Below, in pieces: positions 1-11,086 of a stretch of DNA of 64,000 nucleotides. The notes under the pieces were generated by a model. That model saw only the letters and a program-made list of their open reading frames with translations, was not told the DNA's origin and did not search any database. Where the stretch lies: contig NW_004454159.1 of NCBI RefSeq assembly GCF_000283155.1, forward strand, positions 20,035,253 through 20,099,252, read 5' to 3'. Every line of letters begins with the position of its first letter. The stretch's first letter is position 1. The position numbers were made by a program, and so were the translations under genes. The stretch is from Ceratotherium simum simum. Its lineage: Eukaryota; Chordata; Mammalia; Perissodactyla; Rhinocerotidae.

Positions 1-289
1 TTTCAGTTCTGTCTCAGGGGTAATTTTTCCACGAGTAGTTGTAAATTGGCTGTGTCCACGGGAGGAGGTGAGTTCAGAGTCTGCCTAAGCCGCCATCTTG
101 ACTCCCAAAACCCCTTCTTAAATTTCTTTTAAGTTCTTCAGTGTGGTAGGAACCTTTCCATGTTAATGTCCTTTTCCCAAAGAACTGAAGCACACTGCCA
201 GCCTTTGCAAATCTCCGTTCCCCCCGCCGTATACTGCCTGCTGAAGCCTTCTTGCGTCTAGCAACACTTCCAAGGTATTGGCCTACAAC
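1..289. other. Unassigned non-coding sequence at left edge
   Basis: I see no gene here. The first ~115 bases, ending in a GCCGCCATCTTGAC motif, resemble the end of an old retroelement cut by the window edge, but I cannot name the family. The rest is unassigned. Confidence 0.3.
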
Positions 290-440
290 AGTGCTTCTCA
301 AATGTTATTGATCTTTGAAAAATCCCAGTGCCCAGATCATACCCGCAGACCAATTCCATCAGAATCCCTGGACTTCGGCAGGGGACTCAGGCTTCCATAT
401 TTTTTAAAGTTGTCCAGGGGATTCCAGTGATTTTTCCAGT
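290..440. mobile_element. MER5-like hAT-Charlie non-autonomous DNA transposon
   Basis: The left end reads CAGTGCTTCTCAAA, close to the terminal inverted repeat shared by MER5-group elements. The right part (TTTTTTAAAG then CCAGGGGATTCCAGTG) matches the wording of the other end. The centre is degraded, so the exact subfamily (MER5, MER58 or a relative) is uncertain. It is non-coding and immobile. Confidence 0.5.
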
Positions 441-526
441 CAAGTCCAATGTCCTACAAATTCCTCTTGGGGTTTTATTTCACCGGAGATAAGCTTAGTA
501 AATCCCCTGCCCTATTATAAGCATCT

Positions 527-718
527 AGAACAGACATCAGCTTCCAGCTTCCAGCATGTTTGGTAAATAAAGTGTTATTAGAACACAGCCACATTGATTT
601 ACATGTTGCTTTCTGGCTACAAAGGCAGAATTGAGTATTATGACAGAGACTATATAGCTCACAAAGCCAAAAATATTTCCTATCCGAACCTGTAAGAAGT
701 TTACAGAAGACTGACACT
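527..718 (+). mobile_element. MER20 hAT-Charlie DNA transposon
   Basis: The diagnostic MER20 core is present in order: GTAAATAAAGTGTTATTAGA, AACACAGCCACATTGATTTA, a block around GGCAGAATTGAGTA, GACAGAGACTATA, then AAAATATTTCCTATC and the terminal TTACAGAAGACTGAC. The copy is nearly full length and has many substitutions, as expected for a fossil shared by placental mammals. MER20 copies have been reported as regulatory elements in endometrial cells, but nothing in this sequence shows such a role here. Confidence 0.85.
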
Positions 719-744
719 TACCTGATGCATCTTTTCCTCCCACA

Positions 745-800
745 AAGATCTAGCAGAGGACTTGGCACTTAGTAGGGGCTCAAATGAATCAAATTGAAGT
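745..800 (+). mobile_element. MIR/L2-like 3' fragment
   Basis: GACTTGGCACTTAGTAGG followed by GGCTCAAATGAAT matches the conserved tail shared by MIR and L2 (TGGCACATAGTAGG, then CTCAATAAATG). Only the last ~50 bases are recognisable, so MIR and L2 cannot be told apart. Confidence 0.45.
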
Positions 801-1611
801 CAAGTGAGCTGAAATGAACTGAATTAAATTGAATCTTCTTCAACATATAATCTGAAAAGAATCCAAGGTGTTATGCCTCCCAGGAGTATTTGCATTTTAA
901 TAAGTAACTTGTAAAGCCCCAAAGCCTTTATTTGAAGACAGAAAGGAATACCTAATTGCTGAAATTGCAAGCACCTGTAATTATGAATGTTCAATTCTAT
1001 TCTATTAGACTGAAAAATCTCCCCCAGAGCCTCTCAAATTGCACCAGGAAGGCAGCCACCCAGCTTACCTGAGTGCAAAATCTACTCTACTGGAACATGC
1101 TCACTGGAGGGCTTGATAGTCCCTACTGTGAAAAAACAATATCCCCAAAGTTTATTTGTTTTGCTTACACTCATTTTTGTTAGACCAAGTTCTCCCCAAG
1201 GGAAAAAACTGGTCAGTTTTCTTAAAAGGTGCCACTGCTTCCCACTTTCTAATTCCTAGAACTTTCTTCCCATGGGGACTTTTATTTTTTTCTCATTGTG
1301 AACAGGTATGTCAGCATAAGTATGTTAGCAAATTTCATTATTTAATTTTGCTGTAGTCTATGAGTGATGGGAAATTGCTCTGAATTAAATTCGTTCAATG
1401 CCAAATCAACTTAACTGGGGAATATGTCAGCCAGCTAGATTGATGCAAAGGCTTCTAAGATCCTCGGAAACTGAGAAGTTCTTAAATTTTAATTAGTTGA
1501 CATGGATGCTCATGAAGATCAAAGGTTACTCTTGTTTCTCAGGTAACCGAAACCTTCCCAGGGGAAGGGCTTTGGGAGGCTGACTCCCAAAAGAGTCAGG
1601 AGGAAGGAGAC
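801..1611. other. No recognised feature
   Basis: This is AT-rich non-coding sequence. Short reading frames occur on both strands but have no supporting context. I recognise no repeat. Confidence 0.5.
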
Positions 1612-1828
1612 GCCAACCGAGGAGTCAAACAGATCAAGGTTTGAATTCTGACTCTTATCATTTACTAGCCACTGAACAGGGACAAGTTACTGAACATCTC
1701 TCAACATTACTTTCCTCAAGTGAAAATGGGAGATCATAAAATAGTTGGAAGGATTAACGACATGTAGAGAACTTGGTACAGTGCGCAGCACATAGTAAAT
1801 ATGAAATAAATGCTATCTTTCCTTGTGG
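1612..1828 (+). mobile_element. MIR SINE, nearly full length
   Basis: The MIR core is readable: TTTGAATTCTGACTCTTATC, ACTAGCCACTGAACAG, the CAAGTTACTGAACATCTCT block, CTCAAGTGAAAATGGGAGAT, and the 3' tail CAGCACATAGTAAATATGAA. MIRs are ancient tRNA-derived SINEs mobilised by L2. This copy is diverged and inert. Confidence 0.85.
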
Positions 1829-2099
1829 TCTTAGCTGAAATTAAATTATTATTATGGGAGCTTACATCCTGCAGACAGATGACTCTAGAGAATTCTAACC
1901 CATATTTTCATGAAATGAAGACTCGCGATATGCCATCCCATAATTGCTGCATCAGGTTGTGTGTGCATATGCGTGTGTGTAATTCATAAACACAAAATTC
2001 TTACGTCTACCAAGCAAAATATTGTATTTCATGACTCTAACACAATAGCCAAATCTCCTTTTTTGTACATTCTTCTTCCCTAGAAAATCATTCTGTCTA

Positions 2100-2500
2100 C
2101 TGCACGATCATACCTTTCTCCTGCTGAGAAGGATTGAATGGTTCCTTTTCCCTACATAATAAATATAAATTCTTTCGCTTTCTTTCAAGAGTCACGATAA
2201 TCTGGGTACCCAGGAACCGAGTTTACCAAATCCCACCACAGGTCATTTTTCTGTTATTCTGGACTTCCTCCCCCTGTTGCACACACGTCATGCTAATCCT
2301 CCCCTCTGTCGTCTCAGCCATGAAACTCTTCACCTTTACTCCTCTCTCCCCTCCATCTTCTCAAATCATACTCAGACTTTCAGATTCAGCTTGGATGCAA
2401 CATCCTCCCTGTCAAGACTCCTTCTGGCCTCTTGAATCTCTCTTTTATTTCTGAATTTGATAATTATACTCTGTGTCACATAACTTAACATTTTAATAAA
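2100..2500 (+). mobile_element. L2 LINE 3' region
   Basis: The segment follows the order of the pyrimidine-rich L2 3' end: a degraded 'cttcagtggctccc'-type block at 2135, CATGCTAATCCTCCC, then CAGCTTGGATGCAACATCCT and CCCTGTCAAGACTCCTTCTG. It is non-coding in its present state; the ORF over 2134-2454 is a by-product of the pyrimidine bias. Confidence 0.6.
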
Positions 2501-2629
2501 CACCATCTTTCATGCTTTATTGATGTATTATGAGTCCTAGTTGTGGCTGCTTAACCTGACCATAACCCTTGAGGTGGGAAACATCTCTTAAGATTCTTCT
2601 GTATCCCATGTTTCAACATCATGTATACC

Positions 2630-2825
2630 ATGTGATGTGAGGGATATCAAATTTGGTGTTAAACACACCTAAGTTCAAGTTCCCATGCTCTGTGACCTTG
2701 GGCAGCCTTCTTATCCTCTCTAGTCCAAAGCTGCTTCAATTATAAATGTTGTTATGAGAATTAAATGATATAATGTCTAGTTCCTGGCACGTAGAAACCA
2801 TTCAGTAAATACCAGCTATTAATAT
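2630..2825 (+). mobile_element. MIR SINE
   Basis: Typical MIR blocks are present: CTAAGTTCAAGTTCCCATGC, CTGTGACCTTGGGCAGCCTT, TGTTATGAGAATTAAATGAT and the tail CTGGCACGTAGAAACCATTC. Edges are approximate. Confidence 0.8.
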
Positions 2826-2894
2826 TTTAAGTCTAATTGAATAAATAGTGATAGTGCCTTTGAAATCCAGTGCTACTTTGTCTGTGTGTCTCAT

Positions 2895-3440
2895 ACAATG
2901 TGTCTTAGCTTGGTGTTCCCCAGAAAGCAGAGCTTGAGGCAAAGCTTGGGTGCTGCCACTTTATTAGGGAGTGTAATGCAAGGAAACAGAATTGAGGGAA
3001 AGTGGAAATCGGCCAGAGAAGGAGTGAAGTGCCAAATAAAAGGATGCTTTATAGAGCTGGCCGTCTCTGTGTTTGGAGTGACACTGATTGCTCATTCCTA
3101 CATTGGAGTCTTCAGAGAGGCATATGAGCTACTGCATCTCAGGGCAGCATATGCAGGGGAAGAAGGAAGAGGACTATAGCCACTGGCTCCTCTTTTTCCA
3201 TCAAAGGTTCTGCTCACAGAGTACTAACTCCCTCGTACTGTTGCTGTATGTTTCCAGTGGGTGCAGAGTAGATCCCCAGTATCTCAAGCCTTGGCTTGGG
3301 TGGGAGACCAGGGGTGCTGGGTACGGACCTGGGGAGAGGCCTTATTGGGTTGTGAACATAAGCTTCAGAAGAGTCGGTCATGGAGGCCAGTGGGGGCAAA
3401 CCACATGGCCAAAGGCTTCAGAGAAAATTGAGGCCAAAAA
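2895..3440. mobile_element. Unclassified ancient repeat, LTR- or LINE-like
   Basis: The wording (GTTCCCCAGAAAGCAGAGCT, 'CTTTATTAGGGAGTG', 'GTGAAGTGCCAAATAAAAGG') is that of an old interspersed mammalian repeat I have met before but cannot name. ORFs of 97 and 123 codons overlap here in different frames with no protein family behind them, so I read them as chance. Confidence 0.35.
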
Positions 3441-3489
3441 GAAGCCTGATAAACTATGAGACAAACTAACCTATCTTATCATTTATTTC

Positions 3490-4290
3490 TCCTCTTACTA
3501 TTTTGTATATCTTCTTCCCCATGAATGCCAATGGAAATGTATATTTTCTTTTTCTATAAGTAAATTCTTTAAATTGTAAAAGTAATAAATGTTTAGTATA
3601 GAGAAATTAGGAAATAGGGATAAGCAGATAAAAAATAAAAATTCTTCTGGCTGGCCGGGTGGCGTAGTGGTTAAGTTCACATGCTCTGCTTCAGCAGCCT
3701 GGGGTTCACAGGTTCAGATCCCAGGTGCAGACCTATGCACTGCTCATAAAGCCATGCTGTGGCAGGCGTCCCACATATAAAGTAGAGGAAGATGGGCACA
3801 GATGTTAGCCCAGGGCCAATCTTCCTCAGCAAGGAGAGGAGGATTGGCAACAGATTTAGCTCAGGGCTAACCTTCCTCACCAAAAATTAAATAAAAATTC
3901 TTCAAAATTTCTTCATCATGATATCTGCTATACTTACAGCTAACTTTTTCTTAACTTAATATGTTTTGTATATCTTTTCTTGTTAATAAATAACTGTCTA
4001 CAATCTCATTTTTAATGGCTTTATAACGTTTATGTTTGAACCATAATTTGCTTCATCAATCCCCTATTTTTGGACATTTACATTGTTTAAATTTTTCAAT
4101 TATTAATAACATCAAAGTAAACAGGTAAATATTCCTAAAGATGAATTCCTAGGAAGGAAATTGATGAGTTAAGGGTATGCACCCTTGTAATGCTTTGGTG
4201 GGTATTATCAACTTCTCCTCCCGAAAAGCTATACCAATTTAAATTCCTCCAGCAGTGTTCAAGATTAAGGTATGCATTTGCAGACCTGCA
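3490..4290. mobile_element. Old L1-type 3' UTR, split by an ERE SINE
   Basis: The right part carries the series typical of L1M 3' UTRs: CATCAATCCCCTATTTTTGG, ACATTTACATTGTTTAAAT, GATGAATTCCTAGGAAGG and TTTAAATTCCTCCAGCAGTG. The left part (GTAAAAGTAATAAATGTTTA) fits the same class. The SINE at 3648-3888 interrupts it, and removing the SINE plus one target-site copy restores continuity. Strand and subfamily are not assigned. Confidence 0.5.
3648..3888 (+). mobile_element. ERE SINE (perissodactyl tRNA-derived)
   Basis: The head starts GGCTGGCCGGGTGGCGTAGT and keeps the A-box-like GTGGTTAAGTTC and the B-box-like GGTTCAGATCC of a tRNA-derived pol III promoter. The 3' body carries GATGTTAGCCCAGGGCC and CAATCTTCCTCAGCAAG. 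A perfect 15-bp target-site duplication, AAATAAAAATTCTTC, flanks it at 3633-3647 and 3889-3903. It sits inside an older L1-type 3' UTR. Confidence 0.93.
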
Positions 4291-4299
4291 AATTCTATT

Positions 4300-4735
4300 T
4301 AATGGCTCTGACCTCAGTCGGAACCCTCCCGAGCTTGTTGAGCTTGACCAAGCGTGATTCCAGTCAATCAGCGCTCCATCTTATCATCAAATAGGTTCTG
4401 AGGGCTCTTCAGTAGCATTAGCTCCTCAGAGCCCTGCAGCTACCTTGCTCCTTTCTTTCATCTCTGCCTGAGAAACTTATCAGTCTCTCATTACAGTCAA
4501 TATCATGCAATAATATTCACCTTGGCTGGGATACTTTGGAAGTCAACGCTAGTTCTAACAAATGACATTCTTCCAGGCCTTGGTGGGACATTAGTGTTCT
4601 GGTGAGAGTAATTCCCCCATATGCAATCCTGAGTAACCTGTTTGCCAATCTTACAGTACTAAACTGCAATTTTCTATGCTGCCTAATCCTTTCATCTCTG
4701 GGAAACACTTTCGCCTGCCCAGCTAGGCCCTTGGT
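4300..4735. other. No recognised feature
   Basis: Unassigned sequence of moderate GC content. I see no repeat consensus and no supportable reading frame. Confidence 0.45.
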
Positions 4736-4739
4736 GTGT

Positions 4740-4865
4740 ATAAAACAATAATAAGCATTTATGCTGGAGTTTTAATCTTCAAAGTACTTTGTGAACATTA
4801 ACTAATTAATTTTCACAACACTCCTGTAAGATTAGTAAGTACTACTCCTCCCCTGAAATAAAAAC
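4740..4865 (-). mobile_element. MIR SINE, partial, reverse
   Basis: Read on the + strand it has the MIR reverse-complement order: ATAATAAGCATTTATG, CAAAGTACTTTGTGAACATT, CACAACACTCCTGTAAGATT and AGTACTACTCCTCCCCTGAA. A degraded continuation may lie near 4985. Confidence 0.6.
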
Positions 4866-5810
4866 AGCACAAACCATTGAACATTTGACATCACAAAAAG
4901 CCCAGAACCTAATAATCTGGAAGAAGATTGGTGATTACCAGCTCAGTTGTGAGAGTGGAAGGAAACTGGGCCGGCCAGCGGTTTATCCAGAATCACAAAG
5001 GGAATCAGCAGCAGGGCAGCGATTAGCTTTCGCTTTCCTAGTGCCCAGTGCTATGCTCAGGCCAATAAGCAGGAAGACCTTGGTAATTCAGTCAAAACTC
5101 TGTACAAGAGTTAAGGATGTCCAAACAATTCAAGGTCACCTACATACAACCAAATTCTGTGAAGGAAAAGTACAAAGAAAAAGCCATAAATATTCAAATT
5201 ACTGCTATAAGAAGAAGAAAATGTATCTCAGAAAACAGGCACTGAATTTAGGGGCATTGAATTTAAAGGTTAGGCATTAATGAAGAAATTTAAAATATAA
5301 ACACAAATGACAAGTGACAATACAATGAATCATAAGAGGACTGTCCCATGAATTCTTACTTGAATGTGTGCCTGTACCATCAAATAATATTAACAATTAG
5401 GAACTATAAAGTTCCAGAGAGTAGGCAAACACACAGCTTTTAATACTGTTAGGAAAAAAAACTTGTTTTATATACCGGGGACCTCGTTTTGATTACTTTT
5501 GATCTTTGTGCCTTGAATAGATAACAAAATAAAGAATTCTGTGTTGAAATTTTCCATCATCAACTAAATCGTTATGCTCCAGATTCCACTCTAGAAAGAT
5601 GTGTCACTTGGTGTCATTTTTCTACTTTATGTAGATGACAAATATAATGGACACTGTGATAAAAGCATTCTAGACTCCTGAAATCAGAATAATAATAACA
5701 GCAATAATAATATAATGATACATTGTGTATTGCAACTATTCTTTACTATAATATTGCCTATTCATGCTAGATACTGTACACAGAGTGTAAACACAAAGCC
5801 TACCATGTAT
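4866..5810. other. No recognised feature
   Basis: The segment includes an open frame of 131 codons at 4885-5280 with no recognisable domain, rich in Lys and Arg, and not supported by any context. Short AAT-rich runs near 5690-5720 are low complexity. Nothing else is assigned. Confidence 0.45.
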
Positions 5811-5811
5811 T

Positions 5812-5965
5812 ATGAAGGAGTGTGGACTTCAGCAAAAAACCCTGACTTTAAACTATAATACTACCACACATTAGCCATGTGTCATTGAGCAGGTTCTACA
5901 CCCTCTCCAAGCCCCAATTTCCTCATCTGTCTAATGGATACATGATACAGTATTACATAATACAG
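5812..5965 (+). mobile_element. MIR SINE
   Basis: MIR blocks are present: GGAGTGTGGACTTCAGCA, AGCCATGTGTCATTGAGCAG and CCCAATTTCCTCATCTGTCT, AATGGATA. The 3' end runs into AT-rich DNA. Confidence 0.75.
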
Positions 5966-5989
5966 GATAATGATACAGTACTAGTCAGG

Positions 5990-7545
5990 ACTCTTGGTTG
6001 CAAGTGATCTTTCCTTGACTCCATATTCCTTTCTGGCAACTGCCTCATTTCTCTGCTCTTCTGAAAGAATTGTCCATACTCTGTCTTTCCGTCCTGATTT
6101 CCCCATCTCTCCTCGGTCTACCACAAGTGAGCTCCTGTCTCTACCGCCACCCCATTGAAACTTCTCCTTTCAAGGTCAACTTAGAAAACCAATATTCAGC
6201 TCTCAGTCCTCACCATACTGGACTCTCAGTAACTGGTCCTCAGTGGACATGGCTGAGCACATGCTTTCCCCAAAAACACTTCCTTAACGTCACAATCACC
6301 TGGATTTCCTATGACCTCAATAGTGATTCCTTTTCAATGTCCTCTGCTGACTCCCCTTTTTCTGCTTGAATTCTAAATGTTGGAATATCCAAGAGCTCTG
6401 TCCTTCTCCCTCTTCTATACCTATCCTCACCCCACTGGGAGATCTCATTATATCCCCTGGCTTCAAGTAGAATATATATTTATATCTCCAGCTCAGATGA
6501 TTTTCTAAGCTCCATACTGGCAAATTCAACAGTGTCCTCAACATCTGCTCTTTTATAGGTAAGAAACATTTCAAACTTAATACATCCAATATTAAAATTG
6601 TGCCATCTATCCACTAATCCCATCCTCAGTCTTGCCAGCCTTTTCTTCTCCAGATCTTCTCCATCTCCTTTAGTGTCATCACTATTCATCCAGTTGCTTA
6701 TGCCAAAAACCTAGGAAACATCCTTGATGTTTTCTTGATCTTCCTTTCCCACTCTCATCTCTCTCACCCTCCACTCACATATGTAATCCATCAGGAGGTC
6801 CTGCTTGCTCTAAGAATACATCCTGATTCCAACCACTTACCTTGTCTTCCCCCCAACCACCCTAGTTCAAGACGGTGACATCTCTCATTTGGATTAATAG
6901 ACCTTTACCTGGTTTCCCTTACTGCTTTTCCTCCTGCCCCACTGTAGTCCATTCTTCATGCAACAGTCAAAATAATTGTTTGTGATGTAATACAAAGTAA
7001 AAAAAATAAGTTTATGCTTCTACTATAAAGCCACCAATGGTTTCACAATGCAATTACAATAATATCCAAACTACTTAGCAAGTCCTGAGAGGCCCTACAT
7101 GAACTGATCATACCTCACTCACCAACCCTGTTCATTGTGACCTGTATGATACTCGAATACAGGAAGTACATCTGGATTTCAGAGATGTTGTACTTGTATT
7201 TTCCCCTACTGGGAAACTCATGGCCCAGATTTTTACATGGCTGGCTCCCTGACCATCCAGATCTCAGCTCAAATGTCAATTCCTTAGAGAGACTTCCTTT
7301 GACATTTTAAATAAAGTTGTCTCCACACACTTCCACATGCACACATATATTTTCTACTCCATTAACCTTTCTAAATTTTTTCAAAGCATATATTACTATC
7401 TGAAGTTTTATTAATCATTTATTTATTATCTGCCTTCCCCATTAGAAGTTTCCATAAAGCCAAGTCTTTATGTCTTTTCTTCTCCTCAACATCCCCCATA
7501 GCTAGCAGTTTTTGTCTACTCACAGGTACTCATTAACTATTTTTT
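5990..7545 (+). mobile_element. L2 LINE, long + strand copy
   Basis: The pyrimidine-rich coding strand of L2 can be followed from the reverse-transcriptase region to the 3' tail. Signs of the RT region are GAAAGAATTGTCCATACTCT and CCACCCCATTGAAACTTCTC near 6070-6170. The 3' blocks are ACCATCCAGATCTCAGCTCA with AATGTCAATTCCTTAG at 7253-7285, then CCCATTAGAAGTTTCCATAA and the tail near 7530. Frameshifts and stops are frequent. No ORF1, no full RT and no intact 5' end are present. Confidence 0.75.
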
Positions 7546-7839
7546 TATAGTATAAATGAAAATACAATTCAAATTGGCTTAAGGAGAAATCGAAAAAATA
7601 AATGTAACCTAAAAGTTGAGGAATAGATTTAACTTAAGGTACGGCTGAAACCAAGTACCCTAGATTGACACATTAGTGTTGTATGTTTCCCAGGCTTCTG
7701 GCTCAGTTTTTCTCATGTTGGTTTCATTCTCAGGCAGATTAGGCAGGGAAAAACATAAGTGAAATCTTCTGAATAACGCAATTCTTACAGTTTTCAGTTA
7801 CAGAGGAAGGAAAGTCCCATGTGAAAAGAGACATTGATT

Positions 7840-7925
7840 TGCCCACGTTTTTATCCCCAAAACCTAGAACAGTGGCTGGAACATAGTAGATACCCATTAA
7901 TATTTATTGAATGAGTTAATTAATG
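7840..7925 (+). mobile_element. L2 3' tail fragment
   Basis: ATCCCCAAAACCTAGAACAG, then GGAACATAGTAGATACC and TATTTATTGAATGA form the end of an L2 (CCCAGCACCTAGCACAGTG, ATAGTAGG, TTGTTGAATGA). It is separate from the L2 ending near 7545. Confidence 0.65.
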
Positions 7926-8109
7926 AATAAAGAGAAACTCTTTTCTCTCCCAGCATCCACATATCATTTCCTAGAGAAGACTCTATTGGTCCATTCAACT
8001 CACCTGGATCACATGTCCACGCCAGCAGAGTTCCACCAAAATCACAAATGATGCGTGATGGGCAGCTCCCAGTGGAAAAAGTATGATAAGAAGACAAAAG
8101 ATTTCTACC

Positions 8110-8204
8110 ACAAATACTTAACTGCTTAGGTTGATTTAAGGATTAAATGATTTAATGTTTGTGAAAAAGCCTGGTCCAACACAGCAAAAAAAAAAAGAAA
8201 AAAA
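8110..8204 (+). mobile_element. MIR 3' fragment followed by an A-rich run
   Basis: TTAAGGATTAAATGATTTAA with GTGAAAAAGCCTGGTCCAAC matches the 3' half of MIR. An A-rich run at 8185-8204 follows. Confidence 0.5.
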
Positions 8205-9099
8205 TGGGTGTCTCAACAAATATTACTTTCTTCTGCCACTTCAAGTGCTTTAACTCACATGGGCATATAAGTGGCTTTTATTAATCGAGGTCCATTCATT
8301 TGGAAGACTTAAGACTACTTAAAAAGGATAAGTTTACATATTGCTAAGTCTAAAAAGACAGTCTCATACAAAGATTCTTTTGGACCTGGAAACATAAGCC
8401 ATTTGAGTTTCGGATATCTATGATTCTACTTATCCAAGGAACCTAAACCTCAAATGCTGAAAAATAAATTTTTACAGGCTTTTGGGTCCATCTACTTTTC
8501 TAGTCCATATAATGTGCCCATCTCAACTGTCTGCCTTGGCCCCAGTCTCTCTTACCATAGGTAAGATAGGCAGAACTTCAAACGCAGAAACAGTTATGGT
8601 TCAGAACTTTTCTTGTGAGATGAGTTTTGTGATATGCACATTTTAGGGGTAGGAGAGGCAGCACAGGGAAAAGAGTTATTTCTGGCTTCACTGGGACTTA
8701 ATTTTACTTACTAAGAATGTGCTGTCTTATTTGTGCACATCATCATCCTGTATTCTACGTATTTCTCTAGTCAATTCATCCTCCCATTTTCCCAGACAAT
8801 ATTTTTCATATTATACTCTCTCCACAAACCTCAAACAACTTCTTCCCACTCCTCAGTCTGAGCTAAAAGCATTGCTTTTATTTTTCTAAGGAAGTAGAAA
8901 TTATCAAAAGAGAGCATCCATGTGCTCCCACCACTAAATGTACTCTTCTTGCATATAATCTGCTATTTCTGTAGATGAACTCTCTGTGCCCCTATTAAGG
9001 GTCATGCCCACCAGTTGTGCATTGGATTTACCCCTCTCATCTATGCAAGGATATTGGTCTAGCTAGCATTTATTCTCTTTCTTTCCTGCATCTTCTATT
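8205..9099. other. No recognised feature
   Basis: I see no gene. The right half is pyrimidine-rich and could be the degraded upstream part of the L2 that becomes recognisable near 9100. Confidence 0.4.
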
Positions 9100-10333
9100 T
9101 TCCTGCTGAGTGGACCATTACCATGAAAGTGTACTTGAACAATCTCTCTTGAGCAAATATTTCTATCCAACAATTGCCTCATTTCTCCATCTCTCTTTAC
9201 AGCAATATGCCTGTGAAATAGTTGGCTGCACTTCCTTTCCTTACCTCTCTTTTGAACTCAATCCAATCAGATTTTTGTCCCTACCACTCTACCAAAACAG
9301 TTCTTGTCAAGATCACCATTGACCTCCATATTGCTAGATCCTATGATCAAACTTCAAATTCCATCTTATTCTATCAGAAACCATTGATACACAATATTTT
9401 TACATTCTTCCACCTTCTTGAAATGCTTTCTTCATTTTTAGAACATTCTTTTGATTCTCCTCCTAGCTCATTGGCTGCTCCCATCCATTTTTTTGCTGGT
9501 TCTTCTTCATATTGCCAACCTCTAAATATTCCAATACCCCAGGGCTCCACCCTCAGACTTATCTTACCTATCTACACTCAATACATTAGGAATTTTATCA
9601 AGTAGCATTCCTATCTATATGCTAATGACAACCAAATAAAGATAGGCTTCTCAAACTTAATGTGGGTTAAAACTCTCCCAAGCTAAATATTTGATCCACA
9701 GAAACCTCAAACATGTTTCTTCTCATATTCCCCATCTCAGTTAATGGCATCTTCATTCTTCAATCTATCAGGAAATCCTCTTGGCTGTACCTTCAAATAT
9801 ATCCAGGAAATGACCACATACCACTACCTCTACTCCCATACCTAGTCCCAACCTCCATCATTTTGCATGAATTATTTTAATAACCCCATTACCAACCACA
9901 GATGATTCTTTTGCACAAAATCCAGAGGGGATTCTTAAAAGTATAAATTAGGTCATGTTATTCTTCTGCTCAAAACCTTCCAGTGGCTTCCTATTGCTTG
10001 CAGAATAGAATCTAACCTCCTTACCATGACCCTAAAAGGCCCTCCATAATCTGGCTCCTGACTGCCTTTCTGACCTTGTTTCCTACCACTTTCCCCCTTG
10101 CTCACTCAACCCCGATCACACCAGGCTTCTGTTCTTCATTTGACATGCCAAGCTCATTTCTACCTCAGGGACCTTGTATGTGCTGTTTGTTCCATCTAGA
10201 ACACTCTGCCCTACAAGTTTCATATCCCCGCTGTATTGAAACCTCAAAATTCTCCCCTGATGACCCTATCCAAAACAATTCCTCCTCTCTCCACCAAACT
10301 CATTTTTCTTTTTAGCACTTATTACTGCATGAC
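9100..10333 (+). mobile_element. L2 LINE, long copy, left part
   Basis: The L2 coding strand runs from the RT region to the 3' UTR. The 3' UTR blocks at 9960-10330 are very clear: CTTCTGCTCAAAACCTTCCA, GTGGCTTCCTATTGCTTGCA, GGCCCTCCATAATCTGGCTC and CAGGGACCTTGTATGTGCTG. It breaks off in TTTTTAGCACTTATTACTGC and resumes at 11087, so an element of ~750 bp has inserted into it. Confidence 0.82.
9222..9605 (+). pseudogene. L2 reverse-transcriptase relic
   Basis: This 127-codon open stretch preserves L2 RT wording. Near residue 14 it reads IQSDFCPYHSTKTVLVKITI, comparable to the QSGFRPGHST-type motif of CR1/L2 reverse transcriptases. Near residue 105 it reads IPQGSTLRLI, comparable to the VPQGSVLGP motif. 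The catalytic YADD region that should follow is degraded: CTATATGCTAATGACAACC at ~9614 is the probable remnant and lies beyond the stop codon. It is an open fragment of a dead element, not a functional gene. Confidence 0.7.
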
Positions 10334-11086
10334 CTCCATATTAGTCAGTGCCCTGTCAGGAGACAGAACCACACCATGTATTTAAACAGAGAAATTTTAA
10401 TATAAAGAATTGTTAACTAGTAGGAGGTGGCTAACTAATAAAAGGGGCAGAACAGGACCCTAAGGGGTCCAGATGCTACATCATAACGCAAAAAGATAGC
10501 TACTACCTCTAGGCTGAAGAGGAATGCACAAAAAGGGAGCTAAGGACCAACAGTGCTCCCCTCCCCCAAGGCTGAGATTCAGACCTTCTCAGAAAGGGCA
10601 CGGCTACCATAGGAACATGTAGTCTGGCTGTGGCAAAGAAACTTGCCAAAGGGTATGGGCAACCACCAGTCTTTAGAAGCAGCCTGCTCTTGCCAGAGGA
10701 TGTGGGCAGATGGAGCAGATCTATAGAATTGGCCCACCATTGCCATAGGGCGTGGCCAGGCCCTCACTGCCTGCCATTCCTGGAGGTTGCAGGCAGAGCA
10801 GACTAATGGGAAGTGGCCCCGGTGGGGAGACATGTCCCAGGGTGCAGCTGGAGCTCTTCTTCAAGGACTGCTGGCCTTCCTCACTGAGTAATAAAGCTGG
10901 AGGACTGGAACCCTGAAAGGATGTATCTTCCTGCCACTATCACTTTGGCCTGGGACTTTTATTGATGAAATTTAACATTCTGCCAGCTGGAAAAGGAGAA
11001 ACGTTCACAGGGTCCAGCCCCAGTATTACAAAGCAAGGCAAAGAAGGGAGGATTCAAAGAGACAATAAATTGATAACTGGCATGAC
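10334..11086. mobile_element. ~750 bp insertion splitting the L2, family unknown
   Basis: L2 sequence stops at ~10333 and resumes at ~11087 in register, so this block must be an insertion. The septamer GCATGAC occurs at both borders (10327-10333 and 11080-11086), consistent with a target-site duplication. The left end reads CTCCATATTAGTCAGTGC, reminiscent of LTRs that begin with TATTAGTC, but I cannot name the family. The 84-codon frame at 10579-10833 has no support. Confidence 0.6.

Noticed and set aside
4885..5280. 131-codon + strand frame
   Set aside because: Basic, low-information protein with no recognisable motif; expected by chance in 64 kb.
9222..9605. Possible reverse-transcriptase gene
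   Set aside because: It is a short open piece of a frameshifted L2 with no catalytic motif in frame, so it is listed as a relic, not a gene.
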